DNA from: Ottelia alismoides
Lineage: Eukaryota; Streptophyta; Magnoliopsida; Alismatales; Hydrocharitaceae
Length of the DNA: 64,000 nucleotides
Assembly (NCBI GenBank): GCA_037367405.1
Contig: JAZKJV010007258.1
Span: forward strand, 1 to 64,000
Direction: 5' to 3'
Both the position numbers and the translations under genes were made by a program. This document shows, piece by piece, positions 43,004 through 55,307 of this stretch (its first letter is position 1; every line of letters begins with the position of its first letter). The notes below the pieces were generated by a model that ran no database searches, was not told where the DNA came from, and worked only from the letters and a program-made list of their open reading frames with translations.

Positions 43004-44791
43004 CTATCTCTTTTTCACAACCTCTCGTAAATTTGGATTCAACCGGCGTTGGAATTCACGAGAGGGTTTGGCTTCGTTCTCCAAGTAAATATGGTGCGAA
43101 CACAGAGCGGGATTTATCCCGTGGAGATCGGAAATGCTCCAGCCTATTGCCTTGCGGTTCTTCTCCAGGATCTCTAGCAAGCGAGATTCCTGCTCCTCGG
43201 TCAATTGTGAACTGATAATGACCGGAAATTTCTTATCTTGGCCCGCAAGGAAGGCATATTTCAGGGTTGTGGGTAGAGGTTTGAGCTCAGGAATAGTGTG
43301 ATCGTCTAAGAAGTCTGGCTCAATCTGCTCTGGTTCAGTGTTGCAAGTGGCTGGATCGTCTTCTGTGATAGCTGCCACCAAGCGCGGCTCTGGAGTCGGA
43401 TCGTCAAAGGTTTCCATACAATCGGCAAACGCCTCGTCCGACTCATCATCCTCATCTTCTGATTGTCCTAAGGATGTAAGGACTGACAGGCCCAATTGGG
43501 CCTCTATGTCATCGAAGATATAGGGCGATGCAGGCTCAGAGCTGTACTCGTTCCTGAGGATCTCACAGACTGACTCATGCACTGGATCATCTTCAAAGGA
43601 GATGGACACATCGATGCTGGCTGGGTTCTGTCTCCATGGACCAACTATGTCTTCATGCTCACAGTCTGTTCCGGTAGAAGAGTACTCGGTGCTGGATTCG
43701 GAGTCCGGTCTCTGCCATCTTGTCTGCTTCATTTCAAGTTCCTCATCTCCGCCTGGAGTTTGGAACTGAATCTTCCCATTCTTATAATCAAATAAGGCCC
43801 CCGCTGTTCTGAGGAAGGGCCTACCTAAAATGATCTGGGAATCTCTCCAATTACGAGGGGTTTCCATATCTAGGACAGTGAAATCCACCATGTATTCTTG
43901 TCCCTCGACTTTGATCACAATGTTCCTTAACTCTCCTTGGGACCTCTTAGTAGATTTGTCAGCAAACTGCAGAATAGCTCTAGATTTCCTAAGAGGTCCG
44001 AGATTAAGCCGCTCATAGAGGGCTGTGGGCATCAAGTTGATCGAGGAACCATTGTCCAGGAGAGTGCGTGCAAACACGATGTCATCAACATGACTCACTA
44101 CATAATGTGCACCCATGTCTCTTCGTTTCCGAGGAAACGAGTTCTTTATTGCACAAGTCGTGGCTACTGATAAAACGTGTTTCTCAACACGGCTTTTGGT
44201 CTTCCTGCTAACCCTAGTAGGTGTGCATCTCACCTTAAGGTATTTTTGGAATGCAGGGGTCATTTCCACGAACTTGTCAAAAGGGATTGTGACCTCGATG
44301 TGTTTATTGCAAAATTCAGCCATCTCAGGGTCATCTTTTTGGATTTTTTTGATTTTCTTCTTTCCACCATTGAGAGCTCGGGGGAAAGGGATTATTGACT
44401 CCAACTCAGGTTCTGGAACTGAAATATTCTCATTAACTGCTGGAACTGAGTTCTTAACATGACTCTGACTCTGACTCTGATACAGACTCAGACTTGGACT
44501 CTGACTAAAAGGAAAATGCTGAGGCGAAACCGGTGACGCTTCTTCCGCTTCTTCTGGCCGATCCTCCTCAGATGGAGGTGCGGGCTCTTCATCGGTGCCG
44601 TCTGACTCTATGTGACTGCGGGACTGATGCTTCGAGGACTCAGATGTCCTCTTCTTCCGCTGGCGATGGTGGTGGTGATGCTCCTCCTCTTCTTCCTCCG
44701 AGTTCTCCTCAGGTAGAGTCTCAGAGGCTCCTTCCTTCTGCGCCCGTGCACGATCAGGTATGGTCACGGTCCTTCCGCTCCTGAGGGACAT
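43004..44791 (-). pseudogene. Athila-like protease region of element B
   Basis: Minus-strand 595-codon frame starting MSLRSGRTV, a start conserved in this group. Residues 32-42 are Glu/His-rich, 60-135 are acidic and Ser/Gln-rich. The retropepsin-like domain spans about 225-345: ARTLLDNGSSINLMP (active-site Asp246, unusual DNG) and ILGRPFL (321-327). An acidic spacer (350-500) leads to the RT start ([11 protein letters not shown]). The frame ends at a TAG (43004-43006) created by a one-base deletion in AAAAAG about 43007-43015; in the -1 frame [13 protein letters not shown] continues into RT. Confidence 0.88.
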
Positions 44792-45382
44792 ATGATTAAC
44801 ATTATCGTACGAAAGGATCTCATGTTCAGATAAGTAATTATCTGAATAATATACCTGATCTCAAGGTCGGTTCTGGCCCTGGTGTATGCTGTTCGGGTTG
44901 GCCTGAACCTGTGCGGGAATTGGGGTCCTTGGCGCCATTTGTTGGTCCTGGGCACGAGAGACCTGATTGATGTCGGTCCTCATGTCCAGGTAGTCATTCT
45001 GCATCTGTTGGACCCTATCAGACAGGGTCTGGATCGTCAAGGTGAGGGACTCCAATTCGGTGGGCTGGGCTGGCTGCAGTGCAGATGTGGTCCTGTATTG
45101 ACCCTGCTGGCCGTGCCGATACTGCTGCTGATGGGACGGTGCTGGCTCCTACTGGTAGGTGCACTGCTGCGGCTGGTACCCCTGTTCTGGCCTGGACTGG
45201 AAGCGCGAGACAGTGACGGGCATGGTCTCTTAGTAGACTGGGGATGGGCGGCATGCCTGATCCTTCCCCATATCGATTTGCCGGACTAGCGGGTCACGGC
45301 TATACCAAAGCCCGTTGATTTCGTATACTGGCGGAGGCTCCTCGTACTCCATTTCCACTTGTGGGGGTGCATGATGGTTCTG
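44792..45382 (-). pseudogene. Gag-protease linker of element B with in-frame stops
   Basis: This stretch is in the same reading frame as both gag and protease. It encodes a Gln-rich linker and a coiled-coil-like piece (LTIQTLSDRVQQMQNDY). It contains TAG next to the gag end, then TAA, TAG and TGA further on; in each case one C-to-T change from CAG, CAA or CGA explains the stop. The natural product was therefore probably one Gag-Pro-Pol protein, or gag with a read-through stop. Confidence 0.75.
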
Positions 45383-46777
45383 CTAGGTGTAAGTCTGATC
45401 CCAGCTGCTCTGAGGCCCCGGTGCCTGTTCCTGTACAAGATGGACTCGGTGTACAGGAACAGGTGGTGCAGAAGGGGTAGGTAGCTTGATCTTAGCTACC
45501 TTTTCAGAGAGTTCCTCCACTTTCTTCGGAAGGCTCGAAAGAGACTCCATCTCCGCGACTCTCTTATGGATCTGCTCGACCATGGTAAGCTTGTCTGCAA
45601 TCATCCCCATGCTGGGGATGAGGTCCTCAGTCAGATCTGCAACAGTCCTTCTAGTTGTCTCATTGGATAAGATTGAGGGAGACAACTGATAGGCCCTTGT
45701 GGCCTGTGACCTGCCGGTTTCTGCCATCTGTTCTAGGATCTTCCATACAGCGTGCTCGTTCTTGTTCAGATAGCTTCCTCCACAGGCGGCGCTGACTAAC
45801 CCCTGTATCTCTGTGGTTAGACCACAGAACAAGGTCTGGACTAAGATCGCCTTCGAAATGCCGTGGCATGGGCATTTCTGTACTAGATCATTGAACCTGT
45901 CCCAAGCCTCATGGAATGGTTCACTGGGTCCTTGAGCGAAGCTGGAGATCTTCGTTCTCATCTGATTAGTCCTACTGAGAGGGTAGAACTTCTTCAAGAA
46001 AAGGTCCTTGAACTGCATCCAGGTCGTACATACCACCCCTAAGTTTTTCAACCAATGAGCAGCCTTATCTCCTAAGGCAAACGGGGTTGCCTTCAGCCGG
46101 ATATAATCTTGGCCAACATTGGGATGGCTAAGATTGTTGCACACTAGTTCGAAGTCACGGAGGAAGGTGTATGGTTCTCCACTGAGGTTTCCGTTAAACT
46201 TCGGAAGCAGACTGAGGAAGTGGGGCTTCAGCTCAAATGCCTGGTCGGGAACTGCAGGTGCTAACCAGTTTTGGATCTCGTTCTCCGTCGGGTTGTAGGT
46301 GTCGACCATTGGTCGGTCGATCCCTTCAGCTACTATGATCTGTCCCATCCGCGCCGTGAGATCTGCATTTTTCTGTTCGGCTTCGGCGAGGTGTCTAAGA
46401 ATTTGTCGCATCTGGTCCGCATCTGGCGGCATCCTTGGCGGCATTTCGCCCTCTAGTTCTGGGGATTGGAAAATAAGATCGGTGTTAGAGGGCGAATCAA
46501 GGAAGGGATTACCGAGGCGATGGTCTTCCTCGGTAATCTTGGAGGAGATAAAAGGGTTGGTTTGCGAGTAACCACCCTGAGCATGAGGGAACCAGGACTC
46601 AAGAGGGTCATGAGTCCTGGGTGGTCCAAGGTGCGCTCGGACCGATAAAGATGGGTTACTTGGGGGACTCATAGAGAGATCAGTGAATAACGCGTCGAGA
46701 TCTCCCCAGTCACTCATCTTGATGAAGCGAGAAGAAGATAGGATTTTACTCCTACCTGATGCAAGCAAAAAGAACAA
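45383..46777 (-). pseudogene. Athila-like Gag of element B
   Basis: A minus-strand 464-codon frame. The likely start is the second Met (MSDWGDLDALF, codon at 46715-46717), because the first 20 codons look like leader. The capsid-like core, typical of the retrotransposon Gag family, is at about 180-350: FELKPHFLSLLPKFNG, LKATPFALGDKAAHWL, FKDLFLKKFYP, EAWDRFNDLVQKCPCHG. It is followed by a helical C-terminus (IHKRVAEMESL). No zinc knuckle is seen, as usual in this branch. It would assemble virus-like particles in the cytoplasm. The frame is intact, but the protein is part of a damaged element. Confidence 0.9.
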
Positions 46778-48095
46778 TCCAAGACCCTGGGTTCACACTC
46801 AACACAGTGAAGGACTCGAAGTCGAGTCCAATTAATCTTGTAGTTTAAGTGTGATATTCAAGCAAAATAGCAAGGATTACGCGGCCTAAAGGGAAGTCGG
46901 CTCAGAGCCGGATGCGTCTTCCCTGTTTATCCTATTGCCTAAGATACCGCCGCTCCTTCCTTTCTTCGCTCCTATCCCAAGCCGATGGATTCAGTGACCA
47001 CACCCCTATCTACCTGCAAGCAGGCGGAGGCTGACAAGGCCGGAACTTCACCCCAGGGGGGTTACTGGCAGCTTGTCGCAAAGTACCGCAATTTCGCCCC
47101 TATCTACCTGAGACAGGCGGAGGCTACTTGGTACTAGTCAAAGAATCTTAAATTATTCGGCCTGTGATATTTGCTAGGATCAGTTAGAACGTGATATGGA
47201 AGACGGGGGTTTGGGCTCTACCTTAATGTGTTCACACACACTCAAGTACCCTCACTCAGCCTGAATACAAGGTCGGGGATTAATCTCCCGCAAACAATTT
47301 TCAGATTTTATTCTTTTTTTGGTCAATACTGTTAGCAGTCCCGATTTTTAAAGTTAAGTTATCACTTTAATTAGTCCACCACAAAGCACGCCTATCGGAC
47401 AGTCCCAATTTCCTGTTTAATTTAAGTGAGAAAATCAGAGGGGGAAATCGAGAAAAGCCGATGCACGAAAAATCGATGATGCGGATGCTGAGTAGAGAAT
47501 ACTTACAGTGATCCCTTCGCTTTTTTTTATGTAGGATGCAATACAGAATTGAAATCTTTTTACTCTACATGCAAATGCAAGCGATGAAAAGCCGCTCCTA
47601 GACAGGCGGTTCTATTATCGTGAAGAACAATTTAATTTTGACTAAGTACTGCGGTCTAGGTGCGTCTTTTAAGTGTATTGTGTGGTCCTATTGATTACGA
47701 GCACAAACAATTCCTAGAATGGCTCGAGGAGCCGCTAGTGCAAGCTAAGTTACAATTCACCCACACAGCACACGGGACACAGTTCCACTATCTTTACACG
47801 CGCGAGATCCCAGACGGGAACCGCTGGAAATGATGCGAAAGAAAAAGAAATAAAATAAAATGTAATTACAAAGCCTCTCTTTCACTCAAAAATTTAAATG
47901 CTAAGTCCTCGAAGCGTCGCCGACTCCTCGCGGTCCTCGCACAAAAAATAATTGGAGGTCAGAGAGTTACACAAAAATAAAATAATGCAAAAATAAAGGA
48001 GAGAAAATAATTACAAGAAAACCGGGGGTCAGACTACCCGGGTAATGAAAATCAAACACTCAAAAATTTGCAAAAAAATTAACCTAAGCCGTACC
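46778..48095 (-). other. Leader of element B
   Basis: 1.3 kb between the PBS and gag without coding motifs. Several blocks also occur in the C leader in reverse orientation (for example GAATACAAGGTCGGGG at about 47262-47277 against CCCCGACCTTGTATTC at 53476-53491), showing common descent of the leaders. Two near-repeats of CCCCTATCTACCTG with a following AGGCGGAGGCT are at 47004-47030 and 47097-47123. Confidence 0.6.
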
Positions 48096-48113
48096 TCCCC
48101 GGCAACGACGCCA
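48096..48113 (-). promoter_or_regulatory. Primer-binding site of element B (tRNA-Asp)
   Basis: Minus strand TGGCGTCGTTGCCGGGGA, one base different from the perfect tRNA-Asp site of element A. Confidence 0.85.
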
Positions 48114-48116
48114 TTT

Positions 48117-51100
48117 TGATAAGCTGCCCCCGCACCCTGTGTTAATTCGGTCAAATTAATGTCCAAATTAATGTTAATGATTCGTTGCAGTCGGATACGA
48201 GGGGTTAATCAAAAACCACTTATCGATTAATGTGAAGTTAATTTTAAGCGGCAAATTTTTTTACTTGGTGGAGTCCAAGGTCGATCTTAGGGAGGCATCT
48301 GTCTCCTTAGATAAATTGAAGCAATTATTCAAGTGTAAGATTTTCGGGAGGTAATTTTTTTTGTCTATTTCAATTTCTGTGCAGACTTATGCAGACAATG
48401 CATGCCAATTTAACGTTCAATTTAATTATGATATCAAATGAAGTCTAAAAATTATGAAAATTGACCACTTGATTAATGAGGATGAAAATGACCTACACTA
48501 ATATTTTTGGAATTTTTCGACACTAAATAAATTTACTGTGAATTAAATAAATTCAGTATTTAATTTTTAATAAATATCAAACCACAATTTTTTCAAGAAC
48601 TAAAATTATCCTAGGTGGCTCTAATGATAAGGGACCTAGGAAAATTAACAGAACTTAATTTCACTGTGAAATGAATTAATTAAAATTAATTTAAGAAAAT
48701 CACTTAACAATTTATTTAGGCCTCGATATGCGTGCAAATGATATGAAATTTTTATGGTATGCTAAGAATAGTGTCCTTAAGCTACTGTGAATTTTTGATG
48801 ATTTTTGAAGGCACAGAAAATTAACTATAAATCAAATGTGTCATTGGGCAAAATATGTCAAAAATTCACCAATTAATTCGTTAATAATTCAACTAAACTT
48901 ACAAAAATATGACACGTGGACCAATAGACAGAGACAAAATTCCCAACAAAATGCAATTTTTAAATTTTCAAAATGATGTAAAATGCAATCTAGGGATGCG
49001 TGCAAACACATGGGTGTAAATGCAATACAGGAAATAAAATTACAATAAGCAAATATGCATACAGGGACTAAAATGCAATTACCTATAATGTGGGGGACTC
49101 TTGTGCAAAATCTCCACAGGGCACGTGCTCCTCACGTGGGATCTGCTTCACAGGGACCTTTTTGCAAATATAAAAAGCTCCAGGGGCCTCTGTGCAATTC
49201 ACCCATGCCGCACGTGCTCCTCACGTGGGCGGCCTAGGCTCGGATGGCTGCGGCGGCTCGGATCGAGGTTCGAGCGCTTTGGAGGTCCGGAGATTGGTTC
49301 GTGCGACCCGAACCTAGGCTCGGAGAGGAGGGTCGGGCCGAGGCTACGTGGCGTTCTGAAGGCCCTCGGATCAAGATGGATCCGAGGGTTGTCGGTGCTG
49401 ACGCGTGGCGTGTCCTCTGGTCTTTGGATCGATGATGATCCGACAGTCGAAGGCGAGTCCGGTGGCGAGCGACGTGGCGATGTGAGGGCCGTTCGATCGA
49501 TGCGATCGAACGACAGCTGCTCGTCCGCTCCGACAATCCTCCGCCGCCTGCGGAGGAGAAGGCGGGGCTCCGGCGACGGGGCTGTAGCTCCGCCCATCCT
49601 TCCTCGTGTCGCTGACGCTCTCCGGCTTGTCGGAGATAGCCCGGAAGCTACGCGGCGTGGAGGCGGAGATGATGGTGGTCTCAGGAGCGTCGGAAGGCGG
49701 CCTGATGACGACGGCGATGAAGCTCGAAGATGGCTCCGGCGACCTTCCGTTCAGTGAGAAGATGGGTCCTGCAAGTGTGAAATAGAGAGCCGGAGCTCGT
49801 GCGAGTGTTTGTGGAGAGATGGAGGTGATGGTGCTCCGGCTAAGTGGCGGAGCTGGAGGTCGATGGTTGGTGGAGTGCGTCGTCGGGCGGTGCGGATGTG
49901 GCCGCGAAGATGGGAGCTTCGACGCGAAGCTCGTTGAGATGGATTGGAAGCGATAGAATGATCGATGACGGCGAATAAAGTCGGAGAAAATGAAGAAAAA
50001 AAATAAGAAATGATCGGAGAGGAAATAGAGAAATCTACCTGGGGAATGGAGCTCAGGTTTGAGCTCCAGGTCGTCGCTCGAAGGTCGGTAGATGGCCTGA
50101 GCTCACGCAGCTCGCGGATGGAGGCTGCAGCACGGCGGTGGCGGCCGTGGATCTCGCCGGAGTTGAATCCCTTCGTCGCTCGATGAATCACCTAATTGCT
50201 GTCACCAACTGAAGGATCAGAGCTCAGGGATACTCTCTGGAGTGGCGGATGGGGGTGAAGTCGGCCGGAGGTGGCGTATTTATAAGTTGAAGGTGGTGGG
50301 TTGGCCGGTGACGAGGCGAGGTTGGTGGTCGACGTGGGGCGACTCTGGTGGGGGTGGTGGATCGTGAGGTAGACGGCGAGGATGAGGGACGAGTGGGTGA
50401 CGTCGTGGGAGTGTTGGCGGTCGGAGAGGATGGCTGACGTGCATCCAAGAATAGGAAGGGGGCGCCCCTCCCGCAAGGCAAGGGACGTGGGAGAGAGGGG
50501 CGCCCGGAGGTAGGAGACGAGGTCTCCACCGTTGGATATTGTGATCCAACGGTGGTGATCAAAGCGGAAGGGGACGTGTAGGATTCGATCCGGGGCTCGG
50601 AGATGATGGGCTGTGGTGGAGCCACGTGGCGCGCTCTGCGCGAGGCGTTGACGTGCGGTTAAGATGGAGCACGGGGAAGATCTGACGGCTATGGAATTAG
50701 GCGCGCATGGGCAGAGCTGGGCCGTTGGATCTAAAGCGAGATCCAACGGCTGAGGACGCAGGCGGATGAGGCGAGGGGAAGCGGGCCGCGTGGCGCAACC
50801 AGAGGGCGCCACGTGGCCTGCTGTGAGTGGCTGGAAGAAGAGACACGTGTAGAGAGAAGAGGGAGCCGAATTTGGAAAAACTCAAAACATGAAAGTTGTA
50901 GATCTCGATGAGATCTACAAGTTTCATGTTGACCAAAGACGGAGATGAGGTCAAATATGATATATAAATACAAGGATACATAGATATACATATGTAGTAT
51001 ACAAAGTGGCCCAAAAACCCAACTTTCTCATACGAGCTCCAAATTCAATGAAATTAGTCTCATTTTGAAGGTCTTTTAATATGTAGTATTCTAAGAGTAA

Positions 51101-51437
51101 GTAGACCCAATTTGGAGTTTGTATGAGGCCTTTATGTGTATTTTAGTGTACAAGGGGCCTAGGGCTTTATTGACTAATTTACAAGGGGGATTTTTGGCAT
51201 TCTTCCCTATATTATCAACTAAGGAGTATATATTATAGAGAAGAGGTTATTTTAGGGATTAGGTATTTTACAAGGGATTTTGGCTTCTTATTTAAATGCA
51301 AATGAGCTGCTAAAATGTATGATTTATGACTGCATGCATGAGTGCTATTTATGCAATATAAAAGGAAATATGCCTCTATTTTCTCGGGAACAAGGATCTA
51401 TTTTTGACTTTTGAAGTGATGAATCACAGATTCATCA
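48117..51437 (-). repeat. LTR-B (right outer LTR of the composite)
   Basis: 3321 bp, plus strand TGATAAGCTGCCCC to CAGATTCATCA. From 48140 on it is nearly identical to 35245-38546 (the 218-, 146- and 206-codon frames there recur here with few changes). Minus-strand TATA box at 50277-50284; ~45-nt palindrome at 50885-50930; hairpin at 50528-50551. The open frames lie on both strands of the same GC-rich DNA and are not considered genes. Confidence 0.85.
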
Positions 51438-51442
51438 ATAGG
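51438..51442. repeat. Target-site duplication of the A/B composite, right copy
   Basis: ATAGG, identical to 28750-28754. Confidence 0.82.
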
Positions 51443-52530
51443 CACGTGCGAGGTGTTATAATTATGACCACACCCCTAGAGCCCCCTTATTCCACATCCA
51501 GTCCAACCTTTCCAGGGTCACGTGACCCGTGGAAATTTTACGTAAAACATCTTCTGGGTTTAGGTAATTGCACTATAGTCCTTCTATTGCATTTGCTACT
51601 TTATTTATTGATTGTAATTTTGCATTGAAACCCATGTGTTCCCCCTTTATTTTAGACATCTACATGACATTATTTTTATTATAGAAAAATAACATGGTGT
51701 TCTATATTTAATTCTCTACATTACAACATGCTTGTGGTATTTTTATGATTTGTGGTTAACTAATAATTATTTTTCTTGTGAAAAATGGTATATTTTGCGC
51801 ATCTTGCACTCTGAAATTCATAAGTAATTAACATAGCTTCGAAAATTCCCAAATATTCACAGATTATAGAATTAGTTGTGTGTTACATCGTGCCCAATAA
51901 TAAAGGCATTTGCATCAGTGATTTGCTTTGTAAAAATCATTTTCATATTTCAATCTTTAATTTTTAATAGGTATTTAAACTCTTATTTTTCAGGTTTATA
52001 TTTTTCTGAGATCAATCATCTTGTGATAGATCTTGGATAATTTTATCCCTTGAAAATAAATAAGTTTAATATTTGTTATAATTAATTATTGAAATTCACT
52101 TTGTTTGCATTCATAAATTCATAAATTATTTATCTTGCATCCAAAAATTCCAAAAAAAATTACAAATTCATTTCATTTACATCTCGACCAAGTTTTGTAA
52201 TTTTCAGACATTGTTTGGTCGAATATGCTTTTTAGAACCTAAAATTGGCCACATTTACATTGGCATCCCAAAATTGCATTAAAAATACTAAAAAAATACC
52301 GTCTCGAAAATCGTACACGAACTTTGATAGACATAATTCTAGGTTGTTTCTTTACCTCCTTGAGTTCGACCTTGGGACTTGCCCAAGTAAAATAAACATA
52401 AAACCACTCCGATTAAAAATCGATAAATTCTTGTGGTTATTTCTTGATCGATTTCGAATTCCGCCTACAGCGAAGCGACACATTAAACGATAATTCACAC
52501 AAATTAACGCTGGGTTTTCACGGCTCATTT
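51443..52530 (+). repeat. LTR of element C second copy, downstream part
   Basis: Continues the LTR cut at 28754 and matches 24980-26183 of the first copy: AT-rich U5, the segment TTCGACCTTGGGACTTGCC and the end ACGGCTCATT directly in front of the PBS. Confidence 0.78.
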
Positions 52531-52532
52531 GA

Positions 52533-52550
52533 TGGCGCTGTTGTCAAGGA
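52533..52550 (+). promoter_or_regulatory. Primer-binding site of element C second copy
   Basis: TGGCGCTGTTGTCAAGGA, a decayed tRNA-Asp site that fixes the plus orientation of C. Confidence 0.7.
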
Positions 52551-53993
52551 GGACAATAACTTAGATTTTGTTTAGAAATTTTTGTGTTCTGTTTTCCGCA
52601 TTCAGGTAGTCTGACCTCTAAATCTTCACTGTAAAATTTTCATATTTTCTCCTGCATTTATTTTATTTACAGCATTTATTTTCTTATTTTATTTTTAATT
52701 TTTTATCACTCTCTTACATTCTCTCTCTTGTTTTTATTGTGAGACGTGGAGTGATTTCTCATAAAAACCGACGCATCTTCACCGACACCCAAAAAACCGC
52801 ATTAAAAATAAGATCGAGTCGAGTCGTGAGAGAGCGTAGAGTCTAGTATTTATTTTCTGCAATTTTAAATTTTGTAATTATTTTCTCATTTATAGAGGTA
52901 TTCGTTTGGACTCTCGCATGTGTAAAAAGACCTTGTACTTTTTTTGTGGTGTGTTGTGGCCTATTTCACTCTCCGGTGAGGGTAGAGCCCGACTTGAGTG
53001 GCTCGTAGGTTTGACCTGCAGATATGGCTATTAGAGGTTTTAAATTTTTGATTGTGCTCATAGAACCTAGGACCACACTTTACATTATTTGAGACACATA
53101 TTAGATCGTTCAACTTAGTAAAATTTAAATCAATTCTTCACGGCTAATAGAACTTTCTATTAGGTGCAATTTTTATCGGCTTGCATTCAATTAGAATAAA
53201 TTTTCAATTCTTGTATTACATCCCACATGGAGATTGTGAGGAAATACTGTAAGTCTTCTAACTGAGCATACATCATCATTTTTTGTGTGCATCGGCTTTT
53301 CCCAAATTTCACCCGCCTGTTTTGTCACTTAAAAATCAAAGGAAATTGGGACTGGACGGTATACGTACATTTGTGCTCATCTTATTTTTCAGTGATCGCC
53401 TAATTAAAATTGGGACTTCTAAACGAAGCCGACTAAACTGACTCATAAAATCAAGAATTTTTGCGGGAGAGCAACCCCGACCTTGTATTCATTTATTTGT
53501 CTGAGTGAGCAAGAGACGACACTTAAGGTTAGAGCCCAGCTCTGAAATTTTCATTCAGATTATTGATTCTAAAAACGATTAGCTATTTTTCAGTGAGGAA
53601 ATAATGGGTAGCCAGTAAACGGTTTGGATTTCCTTAGCAGAGTGGGTGGTTTAAAGGACATTATGTAAGGCTCCGTCCTTAAGTAACATGGGTAGCCGTT
53701 TTACTGTCTGTACTTACATCCATACTGGCTGAAAGGGGATGCAACTAGTCGTAAGAATTCGGGCCAGTCTTTAAGAAAATTTTTGGCACCTAACAACTCG
53801 CTAAATTTTTTCCAAGATTGAATTTATCACCAACTAAAATTGATAAGATAATTTGTCTGACTCTTGCGGCTTCATTGTGTGAGTTGATGAACCTGGGATT
53901 TGATTTGTGTTTGCATTAGTGTGCGTGAACTGATTTTGAAGATCAAAAGCCACACACTTGTGCCATCACCCTCCTTGATAAAAAATTCTTCTT
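52551..53993 (+). other. Leader of element C second copy
   Basis: Holds the conserved block 52810-52843 also found at 26503-26536, and blocks shared (inverted) with the leaders of A and B around 53260-53500 and 53640-53745. No coding motif. The ends are defined by the PBS and the first ATG of the following ORF. Confidence 0.6.
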
Positions 53994-54845
53994 GTGAATA
54001 TCATGTGCACTACTATGTCAATTCATCATCAACCTCCTTTGACTGGACAATGGTCCGAGTATCCCTCTAATCTATATTACAAAAATGAATTTGTTCCGGT
54101 TAGACCTAAATCCTCAAAACCCCCTTCTGCCAGGTATCCTCCAGCATTTGCGGAAGACACTCATCCTCAAAAGAATCCAGTCCGATCTACAATTCCTAAT
54201 CATCCTACTGAATTCAACATTCCATATTTGCCACCTTCCCCTGCCTTTGATACACATGATCACTTGCCATCTTGGACTGAACCATCTTATTCCCAATTTC
54301 TCGCCGAAACTAATGAACCATTTCAAGATCAAATCACTTTTGAGACTCATGATTGGCCGGGAGACCAAACCCAACCGCCTTCATCCTTTTCTCATGATCT
54401 TGTTGGGACAGGTCCACAATTCACAGAATTACATTCAGACTGGACCTTAGGGAATAATATGATGGCTCGATCAAACTGCAAGGAGAGGTTCGCACCTAAT
54501 GATCATTAGTATTGGATTAAATGTGAGGATCACATCCACATTGACAACTGGAAATACCACTCCTTTGATCATCCTACACATACAGAGGACCAGACTGATG
54601 ATATCGACACATATGAACCTTGTATGACTCCATTGTTTGGGGATACAATCAATCATGACCATGAAAGTAGACTCTACTCAAACCTGCATTGCATGCTTGA
54701 GTCATGATATGCCAAGTATGAGACCTACATATTCCCGCAGAATCCTTCTACTGAGCAAACTCCTTCCATAACTTTTGAGGAGAAATTTTAAGAAAATAAC
54801 TATCATATATTTGGATATTCCAAGAGAATCTTCTCTCAGCTCATA
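53994..54845 (+). pseudogene. Unrecognised ORF at the gag position of element C
   Basis: Starts MNIMCTTMSIHHQPP. 171 codons are open to 54509, and the same frame continues to about 54845 with isolated stops (the first TAG looks like a mutated CAG). The product is rich in Pro, Ser, His and Asp (for example YLPPSPAFDTHDHLPSW, EPFQDQITFETHDW). None of the Gag core motifs seen in element B is present. I do not recognise the family. It could be an extremely diverged Gag N-terminus or an acquired sequence. Confidence 0.5.
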
Positions 54846-54916
54846 TAGGAAAATGGAAGATGAAATTACTGAATCTCAAATTCCAAAACGAGAATATATA
54901 CCGACTGCTCCCATGA

Positions 54917-55222
54917 TTGATCATGAAAAGATTTGAGGATGATATTTCGAGGATAAATAAGAGGTATGAATTAATGGAAGATAAATTTAGAAACTTCACC
55001 GACCGACTAATTTCACTCAATGGTAGCTCGGATATAAAAATGGATGATGGAAAGATTGGATCTCCTGTTAAAAGACGTGAAGATATTCAGAAATCTAGTG
55101 ACTATAATCACCCTAGGGACAATCCTGATGGTGACAACTCTGGCTATTACTCCCCTATAGATAATTCTGAATCTGACTCATCATATCTAAGATCCTCCTC
55201 ATCTACAGAAAATACCACATAG
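54917..55222 (+). pseudogene. Coiled-coil-like spacer ORF of element C
   Basis: 101 codons with a charged helical start (DDISRINKRYELMEDKF) and an acidic Ser/Asn-rich end. By position it matches the gag-protease linker of B, which also has a helical piece followed by acidic sequence. Confidence 0.45.
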
Positions 55223-55307
55223 AAAATACCAAAAAATTGAAATATTAAAAAACACCCAAATAAATGAAAATCCAGAAAAATACATAAAAATTGAATCTGA
55301 AAAAGAT

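Larger units (their letters stand above)
28755..51437 (-). mobile_element. Three-LTR composite of two gypsy elements (A and B)
   Basis: In plus coordinates: LTR-A 28755-31837, internal A 31838-34992 (noncoding), chimeric LTR 34993-38546, internal B 38547-48116 (gag-pro-pol, minus strand), LTR-B 48117-51437. Both internal parts have a polypurine tract on the left and a tRNA-Asp PBS on the right, as expected for minus-strand elements. One pair of 5-bp duplications (ATAGG) flanks the entire 22.7 kb and none is seen around A or B alone. Such an arrangement can arise by LTR-LTR recombination. Confidence 0.82.

Noticed and set aside
35000..51437. Large duplicated blocks 35245-38546 and 48140-51437 as a segmental gene duplication
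   Set aside because: They are the two LTRs flanking a gag-pol region with PBS and polypurine tract.
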